Assembly: GCA_016235665.1 (NCBI GenBank)
Contig: JACRJI010000016.1
Location: 248,001 to 312,000, forward strand
From: a candidate division TA06 bacterium
GTDB lineage: Bacteria; Edwardsbacteria; AC1; EtOH8
Length of the DNA stretch: 64,000 nt
Direction: 5' to 3'
In this document: positions 50,831 through 62,000 of the stretch, in pieces
How positions within the stretch are numbered: position 1 is the stretch's first letter
How the letters are laid out: each line of letters begins with the position of its first letter
Program-made: the position numbers and the translations under genes
Notes under the pieces: generated by a model
Database searches by the model: none
The model's input: the letters and a program-made list of their open reading frames with translations, nothing else
What the model was told of the DNA's origin: nothing

Positions 50831-53800
50831 TCAGTCGAATTTGACCGAAACTATCTTGGAGATCCCCGGCTGTTCCATGGTCACGCCGTACAGCCGGTCG
50901 GCCGCCTCCATGGTCCGCTTGTTGTGGGTGATCACCATGAACTGGGTGCTGGCGGAAAAATCCTTGAGCATTTTGCAGAACCTCTGGACATTGGCGTCAT
51001 CCAAGGGGGCGTCGATCTCGTCCAGCACGCAGAAGGGGGCCGGCTTCACCAGGTAGATGCCGAACAGCAGGGCGGTGGCGGTCAGGGTCTTCTCGCCGCC
51101 CGAGAGCAGGGTGATGGACTTCATGCTCTTGCCTTCGGGAGTGGCCAGGATCTCGATCTCGGCCTCCAGCGGGTCCTCGCTGCCTGAAAGCCTTATCTCG
51201 GCCTCGCCCCCGATGAACAGCCGCTGGAATATCTGGACGAAGCCCTTCTTGATCCCCTCCAGCGTCTCCAGGAACATGGCCCGGGCGGTCTCGTCGATCT
51301 TGGTGATGGAGGTCATCAGGTCCTGCTTGGCCGTCAAAAGGTCTTCCCGCTGCTTGGACAGGAAGCCGTAGCGCTCCTCCTCGGCATTCAGCTCCTCAAA
51401 GGCCGCAAAATTGATCGGCCCCAGTTTCTTGAGTTTTAACTTCAGGTCTTCGGTCCGGGTGCGGGCGGCGTTCTCGTCAAATTCTTCCGGCTGGGGCAGT
51501 CCGGCCAGTTCGGTCTGGTATTCGGCCTGCATCCTCTGGGCCAGGTTGTCGTATTCGTTGTTCAATGAACCCAGGTCTATCTGGGACTGAGACAACTGCT
51601 GCTGCAGATCCTCGTGTTCACGGCGGACCTTATGCATGCCCTCTTCGGCATTTTTAAGATCGGCCAGCGATCTTTGGCTTTGCTTTTGGAACTCCTCCCT
51701 TTGAGACATGGCGGACTTGCGCAGGGACGATTGTTTTTCCAGTTCCACATTGAGCGATTCCGCCTCCTGTTGCAGCTGAGCCATGCTGCCGAAGCTGTTT
51801 TCGTCTTCGGCCCTCAGGTCTTGGATCCGCTCCAGCGATTCGTTCTTACGGCTCTCGGTTTCCTCCAGCTCCCGCCGGATCCCCTCCAACCTGGCATTCA
51901 ACCCGGATAGTTCCAGTTTGTGGGCGTTCACTTCGGCGGCTTTCTGGGTCCGGTCCTGCTCCAGAGTTTGGACCTCCTGTTCCCTCAGGGTCAGAAGCTG
52001 GCTTTCGTCCCTGTTGTTTTCACTGGATTCAAGGAAGCCGTTTTGCAGGGTATTCAGCTCCCGGCCCAGCTGGTCGCTTCCGGCCAAAACAGTTTCCAGC
52101 AGAACGGAGACCTCCCCTATCCGTTGGCGGCTCCGCTCTTCATCGGCGGCAAGCCCGGCCTGCAGCCGTTCCGAATCCAACAGCATCTTCTGATGTTTAT
52201 CTGTTTCTCTATCCACTTCTTCTGACCGCTTGGCCAGGTCGGCCGATTTGGCCCGCAGGGACTGGATATGAGAGGTCTTGGTCTGCATATCCTGACGGGA
52301 GGCGGAGATCTCAATTTCCAGTTGCTCTATCCGCTGGTTTCTTTCCAGCAGCCCAAACTGGCCTTGGGGCATGCTGCCTGCATACAACGCCCCGGTCCGG
52401 TCCAGTTTTTCACCCTCCAGGTTCACCAGGGTCAATCCGGGATTTTCCTGGCCTAACGTGAAAATATCCCCTCCGTTATCCACCACGGCTGTTTTATCCA
52501 ACAACTTGGCGATCAAAGGAAGATATTGGGGCGCACATTTTATGTATTCAGCGGCCCAGCCACTTGTACCCGATATCTTTACCGGCCTGGGCTCTGTTAC
52601 CGCCCCAAAGGAAGAAGCCGCGATCAGGGTGGCCTTGCCGGCCTTGTCGTCCTTTAACATTTGCCCGGCCCGTTTCATGGCCTGGAGATCGGGAACCACC
52701 AGCCACTGCAGTTTTTCGCCCAGGGCGGCCTCAATGGCCTGCTGATAGCCCGGCTCAACCTGTATCAATTCCGCCAGGGGATATATCTCTGAACCCAGTT
52801 CGTTCTTTTGCGACAGCAGGTGCTGGACCCCCTGACCGTATCCCTCGTAGCGTTTATTCAGCCCGGACAAAAGCTCTTGTTCTTTTTCCAGACCAGAAAG
52901 ATAGGAGCCGTTCTGGGCCAGCTGATTGTTTAAAAGCAGCAGTTCGTCCTGGGCCTCTTTGGACTTAAGCCTCAGGCGGCTCCGTTCTTCAGCCAGCACT
53001 TCCAGGGCCTTGCGCTCCACCGCCACCTGTTCTATCAGCCCCGAAAGTTTTTGAGCCCGCTGCTCGATCTCCTGATGCAGGGCTTTCTGTTCATCAGAAA
53101 GCTTGGCCGACTCCCTGGTGGCGCTTTCCTGGCGGCTAAGCAATATTGCGATCTGCTCCTTGCCCTCGGATTCCTTTTTAAGGGCCTCCATCAGCTCGTG
53201 GCGGGCCTCGCCCAGGGCCAGCTTGGCCGAGGTCAGGCTGGACTCCAGCCGCAGCAGTTCGGCTTCTCGATTCTTGGCTTGTTCGGTCATGGAAGCCAGA
53301 GAGACTGAGGTCTGCTCCTGGGCGCTTTGATGTTCCTTGGAACGGGCTTCCAGCCCATTGATGGCCGTCAGCAGGGACTTGATCTCACCCTCCCGGCGCT
53401 GCATGGCCTGTTCCAGCCCGGACCGCCTTTCCCGGATCACCGCCAGCCGGTTCTCGATTTTCTGTATCTCTTCCGAGACCAGCCCGATCCGGTTCTGGAC
53501 TTCGGTGATCTGTTCTTCATTCTGCTCCAGGCATTCCCGGGCCCGGCCGATGGAATTCTCCTGTTCATCAAGCTGCTGCTGCATCTCGCCCCGCCGTTCC
53601 TGCAATACCTTGATCTGGGCGGTCATTTTTTCCTGTTCCCGGCTCAGCCGCAAGTGGTCCCAGGCCGCCAGCTTCAGGTCCAGTTCCTTCAGGTCCTGCA
53701 GGAAGCGGTCGTAGACCTTGGCCTTGCTGGACTGGCTCTTTAGCGACCGCAGTTTTTTCTCCACTTCCTCCACGATATCCTGAAGGCGCAGCAGGTCCTC

Positions 53801-54355
53801 GTTGGTGGATTCCAGCCGGCGCTCGGCCGTCTTTTTCTGCTGGCGGTACTTGGCCACCCCGGCCGCCTCTTCGAACAGGCTGCGGCGGGTGGTGCGGTCC
53901 TCCGACAGGATGGTCTCGATCATCCTGGGCTCTATCATCGAGTAGCTGTCGGCCCCCAGCCCGGTGTTCAAAAACAGGTCGGTGATATCCTTCAGCCGGC
54001 AGGTGCGGTTGTTCATCAGATATTCGCTTTCGCCGGAGCGGAACAGCCGCCTGGTTATCGAGACCTCGTTGTACTCCACCGCAAGCCGCCCGTCCTCGTT
54101 GGAAAAGATCAGGCTGACCTCGGCCATGGAGAGCGGCTTCTCGCCCTTGGTGCCGTTAAAGATGACGTCCTCCATCTTCTCCGAGCGCAGGGTCTTGGTG
54201 CTTTGCTCGCCCAGGCACCAGCGGATGGCGTCCACCACATTGGTCTTGCCGCAGCCGTTGGGCCCCACGATGGCGGTGACCCCTGATCCCGCTTCTATCG
54301 TGATCTTTTGGGGAAAGGATTTGAATCCGAATATTTCCAGCCGTGAAAGGTACAT
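50831..54355 (-). CDS. smc: Chromosome segregation protein SMC
   Basis: Condensin ATPase. Head N: FGFKSFPQKITIEAG and Walker A GPNGCGKT at 31-38. Two long coiled coils flank a hinge at about residues 505-660 (KRYEGYGQGVQHLL, AIEAALGEKLQWLVV). Head C carries LSGGEKTLTATALLFGIY and Walker B CVLDEIDAPLDDANV. At 1,174 residues the length is normal. No scpA or scpB is nearby. CorA follows downstream with a 58-bp gap. Confidence 0.97.
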   Translation of the reverse strand: MYLSRLEIFGFKSFPQKITIEAGSGVTAIVGPNGCGKTNVVDAIRWCLGEQSTKTLRSEKMEDVIFNGTKGEKPLSMAEVSLIFSNEDGRLAVEYNEVSITRRLFRSGESEYLMNNRTCRLKDITDLFLNTGLGADSYSMIEPRMIETILSEDRTTRRSLFEEAAGVAKYRQQKKTAERRLESTNEDLLRLQDIVEEVEKKLRSLKSQSSKAKVYDRFLQDLKELDLKLAAWDHLRLSREQEKMTAQIKVLQERRGEMQQQLDEQENSIGRARECLEQNEEQITEVQNRIGLVSEEIQKIENRLAVIRERRSGLEQAMQRREGEIKSLLTAINGLEARSKEHQSAQEQTSVSLASMTEQAKNREAELLRLESSLTSAKLALGEARHELMEALKKESEGKEQIAILLSRQESATRESAKLSDEQKALHQEIEQRAQKLSGLIEQVAVERKALEVLAEERSRLRLKSKEAQDELLLLNNQLAQNGSYLSGLEKEQELLSGLNKRYEGYGQGVQHLLSQKNELGSEIYPLAELIQVEPGYQQAIEAALGEKLQWLVVPDLQAMKRAGQMLKDDKAGKATLIAASSFGAVTEPRPVKISGTSGWAAEYIKCAPQYLPLIAKLLDKTAVVDNGGDIFTLGQENPGLTLVNLEGEKLDRTGALYAGSMPQGQFGLLERNQRIEQLEIEISASRQDMQTKTSHIQSLRAKSADLAKRSEEVDRETDKHQKMLLDSERLQAGLAADEERSRQRIGEVSVLLETVLAGSDQLGRELNTLQNGFLESSENNRDESQLLTLREQEVQTLEQDRTQKAAEVNAHKLELSGLNARLEGIRRELEETESRKNESLERIQDLRAEDENSFGSMAQLQQEAESLNVELEKQSSLRKSAMSQREEFQKQSQRSLADLKNAEEGMHKVRREHEDLQQQLSQSQIDLGSLNNEYDNLAQRMQAEYQTELAGLPQPEEFDENAARTRTEDLKLKLKKLGPINFAAFEELNAEEERYGFLSKQREDLLTAKQDLMTSITKIDETARAMFLETLEGIKKGFVQIFQRLFIGGEAEIRLSGSEDPLEAEIEILATPEGKSMKSITLLSGGEKTLTATALLFGIYLVKPAPFCVLDEIDAPLDDANVQRFCKMLKDFSASTQFMVITHNKRTMEAADRLYGVTMEQPGISKIVSVKFD

Positions 54356-54416
54356 TTTATTGCTCAGTAGTTTATTGAACTGGGCCGTTGGATATAATTT
54401 ATTTTCATAACATATG

Positions 54417-54446
54417 ATTTTACCAAATATTAGGCAATAGCGTCAA
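54417..54446 (-). promoter_or_regulatory. Probable sigma70-type promoter for smc
   Basis: On the minus strand TTGACG (54441-54446) and TAAAAT (54417-54422) are 18 bp apart, each matching five of six consensus bases, about 60 bp before the smc ATG. Confidence 0.5.
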
Positions 54447-54501
54447 CATAAAAAACCTCTACATATGAGGCATCAAATAACATTTGGTATAGCAATAAAC
54501 C

Positions 54502-54537
54502 ATTAAGGTCTTGACCAGTACTGGTCAAGACCTTAAT
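54502..54537. repeat. Perfect 36-bp palindrome
   Basis: The left arm ATTAAGGTCTTGACCAGT is followed with no spacer by its exact complement. It lies 25 bp past the stop of the lipoprotein gene and about 55 bp upstream of the smc promoter. It could act as a bidirectional transcription barrier, a cruciform, or a dimeric-protein operator. A T-run follows only on the plus strand. Confidence 0.9.
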
Positions 54538-54561
54538 TTTCAACAACGATGATATCCCTTT

Positions 54562-55710
54562 TTAAAAATTATTAAGTCCTTCCACATCCCCAGCAAAAGG
54601 ATCGTTTGCCGTCTGATATGCATAGCGCAATACGACCTTCTTAGTGGCAATACCGTTTGGAACAGTAACAACGTCATATAAACTATCTACTGCGATTTTT
54701 GCATAATAATTTGTAAATGATGACGTTGTTGGATTCCAACGGCTGGTTAGTATTTGATAAGCATTGCCAACGGTTAAAACGACTGAACGGGAATCGCCTG
54801 ATATACTGGGAGTTGAGGTTCTCCAACCGCCGGGGAGATCTTGGATTACTGTGGTGCGACCATTAAAAGCCCAGATCCACTTATCGTACAATAAAATCCC
54901 TTCGAATTTTGGACTAATCATTTGGACTTGGGTCCCTCCCGCAGCTAATTGAGCTATAATATCCACCGAACTGGCTGTGGTCTGGTCACTTAACAATCCC
55001 ACACCCGTATGGCGGTTAACTATTGTAGTATCCTTAGCGGGAGCCACGGACCAACCTATCCTAATAAAACTGGGAGGGTTATAGGCTAATCCAAAGTTAC
55101 CATAAGAGTTAACAGTCAAGCTTACAGGAGTTGCTGTGCTGTCCTCGACTGAATCAATGTATGCACGGTTTAAAGTTTTATACTTGCTAGCTAAACCCGT
55201 GTTAACATCAAACCCCATCATGCAATAAGTTGAATCTCCCGTCACATACGCATACAGAGTCATAATCCCTTCTGGCCTTGGGGAGCTCATAACTGTCTGG
55301 CTGTTACCCGAAAGCGCTCCATCAACCATTGAACGAATTGCTATATAATATATGGTACCTTTCTGTAATATTTCCCCTGATTTTAATCTATCAAAGGTGC
55401 AAGAGTCCGTGGCTGTCAATCCACCTGCAATCTGGTAAGCAATCAAACTATCGGTAGGTAAACTGGCAAAACCGTTTGCCCGGGTGGTACAGTAAACATA
55501 ATAACCTCCGAAACCGGATTGAGATTCTGCGTCAGAGTTTGGTGTCCATTTGACAGTAATTGAATTTACACCTGGATAAGCTACAACGGCTGCCGGAGAA
55601 TAGTCAGTTTCCATTGTGCTCGTTGCCATATCCCTTTTAGAGCATCCATGCATTACTATTGACAACGCACAGATACATATTAGCATGAGTAGACGCTGAT
55701 GACCCCGCAT
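54562..55710 (-). CDS. Lipoprotein with fibronectin-type III-like domain (382 aa)
   Basis: A lipoprotein signal peptide ends VMHGC with Cys23. Residues about 38-140 look like a fibronectin type III domain (VNSITVKWTPNSDAESQSGF, YYVYCTTRANGF, GTIYYIAIRSMV). The rest is beta-rich and unrecognised. A strong GAGGAGG precedes the ATG by 8 bp. AT-rich compared with smc. It follows the clostripain-type protease gene in the same direction. Confidence 0.8.
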   Translation of the reverse strand: MRGHQRLLMLICICALSIVMHGCSKRDMATSTMETDYSPAAVVAYPGVNSITVKWTPNSDAESQSGFGGYYVYCTTRANGFASLPTDSLIAYQIAGGLTATDSCTFDRLKSGEILQKGTIYYIAIRSMVDGALSGNSQTVMSSPRPEGIMTLYAYVTGDSTYCMMGFDVNTGLASKYKTLNRAYIDSVEDSTATPVSLTVNSYGNFGLAYNPPSFIRIGWSVAPAKDTTIVNRHTGVGLLSDQTTASSVDIIAQLAAGGTQVQMISPKFEGILLYDKWIWAFNGRTTVIQDLPGGWRTSTPSISGDSRSVVLTVGNAYQILTSRWNPTTSSFTNYYAKIAVDSLYDVVTVPNGIATKKVVLRYAYQTANDPFAGDVEGLNNF

Positions 55711-55762
55711 GATAACCTCCTCATTAGTTAGGGTTTTATTTTTATTTTATTACTGTCGTTTA

Positions 55763-57844
55763 TCACTTAACAAGAACAAAACGGCCGAACATTGGCGCTT
55801 CAGAAGTTATGATCTTATATATATATATACCTCCGGCAACACTTGAAAAGCAATTGCCTTCTGTAATCCATTTAAAACTATAATTGTATATAGCCTCCGT
55901 TGAGAGATACTGCCTGTTAACCATATTGGGCATGGCAACTACTTGCCCCAATAGATTAAATACTATTATCTTGGGCTGGCTGTCAGATTTATCCCTCACT
56001 ACCCAATTTACTTCACCTGAACATGGATTTGGCCATAACTGATGTTTAATAATTTTTCCAGTGATCAAAATGGCCGGAACGCTCCAATGACCTTTATTCC
56101 CTATGCCATCTATGGCTCGAATTTGATACTCTGAAACAGGCGTGATTTGCTGGGTTACAGTAAAAAAGGTATCCTCTGTTTGTCCAATAATTGTACTATC
56201 TTTTGTGTAAACAGGACTTTTTATGTCATCTATAAAAACCCACCCTGAAGACTCTGTACTCCAGGTCCACCTGATCCAATTCAGACCTATAGGCAACTCC
56301 TGATAGTAATAATTCCAAGTTGTATCCAAATAACCGGGATATCTCGCCAATGTATCCCAACCAATCAAGGTATCATTAGAGGCCAGAAGATAACAGTACC
56401 CCCGTTGAGCCTTCATCATCCATCCAATCCCGCCGTTGCTGTCAATTTCTACAGGTGCTGATGTTGTAATGACGCCATTGGTTGAATAATATGCGTATTC
56501 TGAGAGATACCCGGCATTAAAGCCAGCCCGGGAGAAACCGTTTAAAAATAACTGGCCCGTACCCCCGGTTTCAGCATTGTCAAAAAACGAATTAGTTGTC
56601 CCTGTGATTCTTCTGACCTGATAGACATCAATCCGATTTTGATCATAACTGGCATTCCAGCTCAACCTGTAACAATTATCCAAGGCTTTATCAAGCCTAA
56701 GGTTCTGAACAATTGGAGCCGACACATCCGGAATACCTATCAAACTGCATAAATATTTATCCCAACTACTCAACCTGGTCCAGTTTAAATGCCAGTATTC
56801 CTTTATCCTGCTGTTAAAGCTATAACCAGAGGCTGCGAGCCATACCGACAAACCATTTGACCTTTCATATCCGCCGGAATTATGGAATTCAGCTAAAATG
56901 CATTCCAGTAATTTATTTTTTAATATTATTGCTTGCCCCGAAAGTGTACCCCCGATATGATTCGAGAAAAAGCTTAACGCATCAAAAAGGTCATAACTAT
57001 CAAACGGAGAAAATCTTTGAACCGAATCTGTCATGGATTGAACATCAACCAATCCGGTATTGCTGGAAATCGAAGCCTGGTTCACAAATTCACTGCATTC
57101 CCCGGTCCATGCCGTCAGCTTTTCAATATCAACCGCCGAAAATGTCACCCCGGGGTCTGATAAGTATTCTGTGCGGCAGGAATTGACAACCTTAACAGAT
57201 AATTCTTCAGGGGAAAGGCCTGCGATTTCTTTAAAAGCAAGATCATATGGTATGCCATTTAGCGGAAACATGGCCTGGGAGCCAACTACAAACCGGCTAA
57301 GATCTTTATACTCCATCAAGACCTCAACCATCTGCATGCCGCAGGCATCCATAGCTATCAAATCAAATGGCTTTCCCAGTTTTGCTACAATTCCGCCGAC
57401 AGCCTTTTTTAGCTCACCCTGGGAAACAGACAGGTAATCTAAATATAGTTCATCATATCCGATATACTTTTCGTCTTTGCTCCAACCGTCACCGTGATCC
57501 CATAAAACCAACATGTTGTATTTTGACGGGTATCTGTCTGCCGTCCAGACACCAAAATTGATCAATGCCTCGGGGGTGCCGCTGTTTACATCTCCCAAAT
57601 AAGCCAATAAATGCAAACCTTTGCTGTCAACTTTATATCGTTTTGCACCCTGGTCTGAATCTATCTGAACAATGAAGTTAACTCCAAACATGTCCTGATT
57701 CTTTTGTAGTTCTTCAAGATCCTCCAATGCATAACGATAAAGGGTATTATGGGACATGAAGTACAGCATCACGGTCCATTGTTGGGCGTAAGCTGTAATT
57801 TCAAAGAGCAAAAAAGTCAATATTACAATAAATAATCGCTTCAT
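55763..57844 (-). CDS. Clostripain-type (C11) cysteine protease with sorting tail (693 aa)
   Basis: Predicted secreted protease. A signal peptide (1-20) is followed by the C11 catalytic domain: WTVMLYFMSHNTL, the catalytic His in LWDHGDGWS (H117), and the catalytic Cys in IAMDACGMQMVE (C168). Beyond about 380 are fibronectin-like segments, and the last 90 residues form a sorting tail (WPNPCSGEVNW, FNLLGQVVAM, GGIYIYKI). C11 enzymes cut after Arg or Lys and often self-activate. Substrate unknown; it may process surface proteins. Confidence 0.92.
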   Translation of the reverse strand: MKRLFIVILTFLLFEITAYAQQWTVMLYFMSHNTLYRYALEDLEELQKNQDMFGVNFIVQIDSDQGAKRYKVDSKGLHLLAYLGDVNSGTPEALINFGVWTADRYPSKYNMLVLWDHGDGWSKDEKYIGYDELYLDYLSVSQGELKKAVGGIVAKLGKPFDLIAMDACGMQMVEVLMEYKDLSRFVVGSQAMFPLNGIPYDLAFKEIAGLSPEELSVKVVNSCRTEYLSDPGVTFSAVDIEKLTAWTGECSEFVNQASISSNTGLVDVQSMTDSVQRFSPFDSYDLFDALSFFSNHIGGTLSGQAIILKNKLLECILAEFHNSGGYERSNGLSVWLAASGYSFNSRIKEYWHLNWTRLSSWDKYLCSLIGIPDVSAPIVQNLRLDKALDNCYRLSWNASYDQNRIDVYQVRRITGTTNSFFDNAETGGTGQLFLNGFSRAGFNAGYLSEYAYYSTNGVITTSAPVEIDSNGGIGWMMKAQRGYCYLLASNDTLIGWDTLARYPGYLDTTWNYYYQELPIGLNWIRWTWSTESSGWVFIDDIKSPVYTKDSTIIGQTEDTFFTVTQQITPVSEYQIRAIDGIGNKGHWSVPAILITGKIIKHQLWPNPCSGEVNWVVRDKSDSQPKIIVFNLLGQVVAMPNMVNRQYLSTEAIYNYSFKWITEGNCFSSVAGGIYIYKIITSEAPMFGRFVLVK

Positions 57845-57956
57845 AAGCTACCTAACAAATACCGCGCTGGTCTGTAAAACAAACCTTCTGATAACTATAC
57901 AACCAACCAAAAGAAAACTGCTTAATAAATGGACCCGTCTACGCCAATATTTTTGG

Positions 57957-58985
57957 CTAGAATGCCAAGGCAAGAGCTATGCGATGCGCCGCTTCCAATG
58001 AACCGTAATCGGCATATGCATAGTCTATCTTGGTTTTGACCATACCAAACCCATAATGAACGCCAAAACCAAAGGTCGGACTGTAAGCATTGTTATCATC
58101 CCTGGCATCAATATCAATTCTCAAACCGCTACGGACAAAAAACATCTTATTAAAGGAGTATTCTGCTCCGATGTTTTGCTTTTCGCTCCCGTCATTGGGG
58201 TGGACATAATCCAATGCCGCGGTTAATTTATGGCTTGCTCCGTCAATAAGGTCATATGCACTACCCAATCTGTAGGTCAGCGGCAATGATGATGCGTGGG
58301 CCAAATAAGCCACCCTTTGAACGGAGGTTTCAGTAACCGGCAGGTTATTATATACAGCATCTGTTTCCAAATGGCCGCCTCTAAATGTTATATCACTGCC
58401 GAAATTGGTCATCACGGCAGCCAGACGTAAGCTTCTAAAACCGGTTTGGGCGCTTACCCCTAGATCCATGGCCATCGCTGTGGCTTTGATATCCCAGATC
58501 GTTTGCTGAATATATTTGCCTACGATTCCAAAAGCCACTTTATCAGTAAGGTTTCTGCCGTAACCCACCGAAAATTGCCAGTCGTAGCAGCTAAAATACT
58601 CCCCGGTGCCGTCAGGATTTTCGGTATTGGTGATTTCCATTTCCCCCATATTTAGGACCGTGATGTCAAAACCAATATTGCCAGCACCACCCATCGGTAC
58701 GCAATAGCTGATAAACTCATGCTTCGTCTCTGCCAGCCAGTTGTTGTGAGTGAAAGAAATCTCCTGTTGTTTTACCTTGGCTAAAGCAGCAGGGTTCCAA
58801 TAAATGGACGTAGCGTCATCCACTACAGCTGAGAAAGCCTCGGCCATTCCCACAGCCCGGGCGCCAGCTGCAATTTTAAGAAATTGGGCACCCGCCATAC
58901 CCACTTTGGAAAAAGTGACAGCATGAGCCACCCCAGCCAGAAGCAGGATGACCAGCGCTGCTGCAATTTTTTTCTTTATGAACAT
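57957..58985 (-). CDS. PorV/PorQ-family outer-membrane barrel protein (342 aa)
   Basis: Outer-membrane beta-barrel of the PorV/UPF0164 family. After a signal peptide come the family hallmarks KVGMAGAQFLKIAAGARAVG, MAEAFSAVVDDATSIYWNPA and FTHNNWLAETKHEF, and it ends YAYADYGSLEAAHRIALALAF. PorV of the type IX secretion system shuttles cargo with C-terminal sorting tails, which several proteins here carry. I chose ATG 58983-58985 behind GAGGA; the frame is open to 59132 but that part is not signal-like. Confidence 0.92.
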   Translation of the reverse strand: MFIKKKIAAALVILLLAGVAHAVTFSKVGMAGAQFLKIAAGARAVGMAEAFSAVVDDATSIYWNPAALAKVKQQEISFTHNNWLAETKHEFISYCVPMGGAGNIGFDITVLNMGEMEITNTENPDGTGEYFSCYDWQFSVGYGRNLTDKVAFGIVGKYIQQTIWDIKATAMAMDLGVSAQTGFRSLRLAAVMTNFGSDITFRGGHLETDAVYNNLPVTETSVQRVAYLAHASSLPLTYRLGSAYDLIDGASHKLTAALDYVHPNDGSEKQNIGAEYSFNKMFFVRSGLRIDIDARDDNNAYSPTFGFGVHYGFGMVKTKIDYAYADYGSLEAAHRIALALAF

Positions 58986-59094
58986 TTTCCTCAATCCTTC
59001 CAAATGTATCGCGTTTTTTGTTTTTCGTTCCAGATTCTTTAGTGCCGCCGGAGTTTTGCAGGTCCGGCGACACTTAAAATTGCCTGATATTATT

Positions 59095-62000
59095 TTACTT
59101 GATGACAGCAAACTTGCCAATATGGGTCCCAATTCCTGGAGCGCTTACGTGATAAATATAAACTCCGCTGGCAATATTCTGGTTATTCATTGTCAACATA
59201 GGATCCCACCAAGCCGTACCGCCCTGGGTTGTCTGGCTGTCGTTCTCGTGTTCAAGTACTTTTATCAAGTTTCCGGCGATGGTGAATATTTTTATAGTGC
59301 ATTTGGCCGGCAGGTTTATAAATTGTAATTTTGAACGTTCATTGGAGGTTTCCCAGGTGTTTCGGACCAGGTAGGGATTGGGCACCACCTTAACCCGGGC
59401 CCAATCAACCACTGTAGTCCAGGAGGCTTCTTTCACGGATATCACTTGATACTCGCCTTCGGTGGGAACCGTAACGCCAAACGGATAGATCCTCCAAATT
59501 TCACCTTCAACCGGATGGGTGGCCCAGGTCATGTTCAAACCTACTCCGGTCTTGTTTGGGTTATTGAAATAAAGCCGGATCCCGCAAACGTTCATCCATT
59601 TGCGTGCAAAGCTTGAAGCCGAACTCATAATGGTTCGTCCCGTACCGGCCGTAGTGGCTCCAAAATTCCAACCGCTGGTAGTTATGGCGCCGAGGCTTAA
59701 AGTGTCGGATTGAATCAAAGTGTTGTTCGTTTCATCCCAAACTTCGCAGCTTAATGTATCGTTGCTCACTAGAGTATCTCCGCCGCCTTTAATAACATGC
59801 CAGATGATCTTTAGCACCGATCCCCTAAAGGCCCATCTCCAGTCATTAGAAACATAACACCAAGTTGTATCTGTTCCGCGATACCATGGCTCAACCTTAT
59901 AAATTCCGAACGAGGACGGGGTTACATTGGCAATCTGGTTCTTTACCGTTATATAATTGCCGGATGGTGAATACAAAAAGGCCGGCTTTACCCATCCCAC
60001 CACGGTGGAGTCGTAAGTTAAACTTACAGTGGTTAAAGGAATGATGATTGAATCGTTGGCATCCAGAACTTTATATGATATCTGCGGGATATACCAGCCA
60101 TTGCTTCCCTTAGCCCCGCGGGTAACCGGCCCAAAAACCTGTTTGTATGAAGCTGTTTTTACCAGTTTGGGAACGTCAAGCGAGGGGGTGACAAACAGGC
60201 TTTTACCGTATGATAATCCGCTGTTGGCTGTGACCATCCAAGAAGAAGGCACATAATCGCCAGGGTCGGTGCGCGGTATCACAGACCTTACATTGCCGCT
60301 TATGGCTGTCTCAAAATATTGTCCTGTTTTGTTTACGATAGAAGTAATATTTGTGGCGGAATCGGTGGTTTTAACGGAATTGAAATTTATTCCGTAAGCG
60401 GTCACCGAGTAATAGTATGTGTTACCGTTTATTAAATTTTCGTCATTATAGGAATAACTTAATCCGGCATTGTCGGCGTTGGTCGCAAAGACAGAATCGA
60501 GGCCTTGGTCGCTGACAAAAAGACCTGTAGTTCCGCTGGGGATGTAAGCGGGATTAAACTGGTAGTAATTGGTCAACCCTGTGAACAGGGTGTCAGGCCC
60601 CATTATCTCCAGCCCTCTTTTTGTGACTTTGAACCTGTTGGCAATATCCCACTGTGACATCAATTGCCAAGCAGAACCATCAAGGCTTTTATACAGTTTG
60701 ATGCCCTCAAAGCTGTATTTACGATAGTTGGGATCAAACTTGCTGACATCTAATGTGTCTTTTGTCACTACCCTGTAATAATATTTAAGCCCGGCATCGT
60801 AATTCATTAAGCTGCTATCAGGGTTTGTTAAACTGCTGTCAGGCAGGTCCCACGAACTTTTATCCCAGCTGATCAAGGCCTTGCGATTGCCCGCTATCAC
60901 AGTCAGTCCAGGGGCTTTGGGTGGTCCCGGCAATAGCCATCCCAGATCGTAAATAGCCTTGGCGGTTTTGGCTTTTTGCCTGAGTTCTTTGATTGCCAAG
61001 GTATCATCAACACCTAGATTGCTGTAATCAAATTTGGCACAAATCAGCGCCACAATGGTTCTGGCCGATGTTCCGGGATATAGATCTATGGGTCCCGTGG
61101 ATTCCATAAACCGCTGGTCATTTGGGGAAGGTTTACTGTCCAGCCGCTTAAAAATCCCGGTCATATAATCGTATCCTGCCAATTCCTGATATTGCTCGAC
61201 ATCGGTGGGCGGATCTATTGCCCGATTGAACACCTTAAATGCATAGAGCCCAATCTTTTTGAACGATCCATCCGGCAACGTATCCCAAGGTCCGGCGGGG
61301 GGCTCAATGTGCCATCCATCGGGTGCGGTAAAGCTTTTATTGGGCACCGGGCTTTCTAAAAACATAAAACCTACGCAGCCTGGTTGTTGGTTCCACCCAG
61401 GTTCACTGTTGATGCTATTATACTGATAACCCATGTTAGTGGTGGAATCCCAGTAGCATACGTCATTTTGGTAGGGATCGGCTTCGCCTCCAATGTCGCA
61501 GTCTGTGGTCGGGGCCAGATATGCATCGAAAATGGTATCCGGGCCGGTATTTTTTACGTCGAATATGAAGAAGATGATGTCGGTGTTGGAGGGATAATTC
61601 CACTGGTAGGTGGTCTGGGTAACCTGGATTTTTAAAGGACGTCCGGTCAGGTGGTTGTTGACATTATAATCATTATACTGACACCAGGTATCCTCAACTG
61701 AATTTACCACGCTATTCCCGTCTTTAGCGGCCCAGCCTGGCTCCAGGGACGAATATAGCTTAGCAGCAGACGAGGTGGGGCTTGCAGGCACCCCTGCTAC
61801 CACACCGCCCGGAGTGTATTCATACTTGGAGTTGCTGGGATTATAACCCTGGGTTACCAAAGTATCACGGGTCACCCCAGGTATGATTCTGACGGTCTTG
61901 ACCTGGCCTCCCACCCATAGCCCCCAGCCAAACACGTAATTCATAAGGGGAGCTATCGGGTCGCCGTTTCCGTCCCGGGCCGGTGCGGGCCAAAAACAAA

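Noticed and set aside
54502-54537. Intrinsic terminator of the lipoprotein gene
   Set aside because: The palindrome has no loop and no U-tract in the direction of the gene, so it is listed as a repeat instead.
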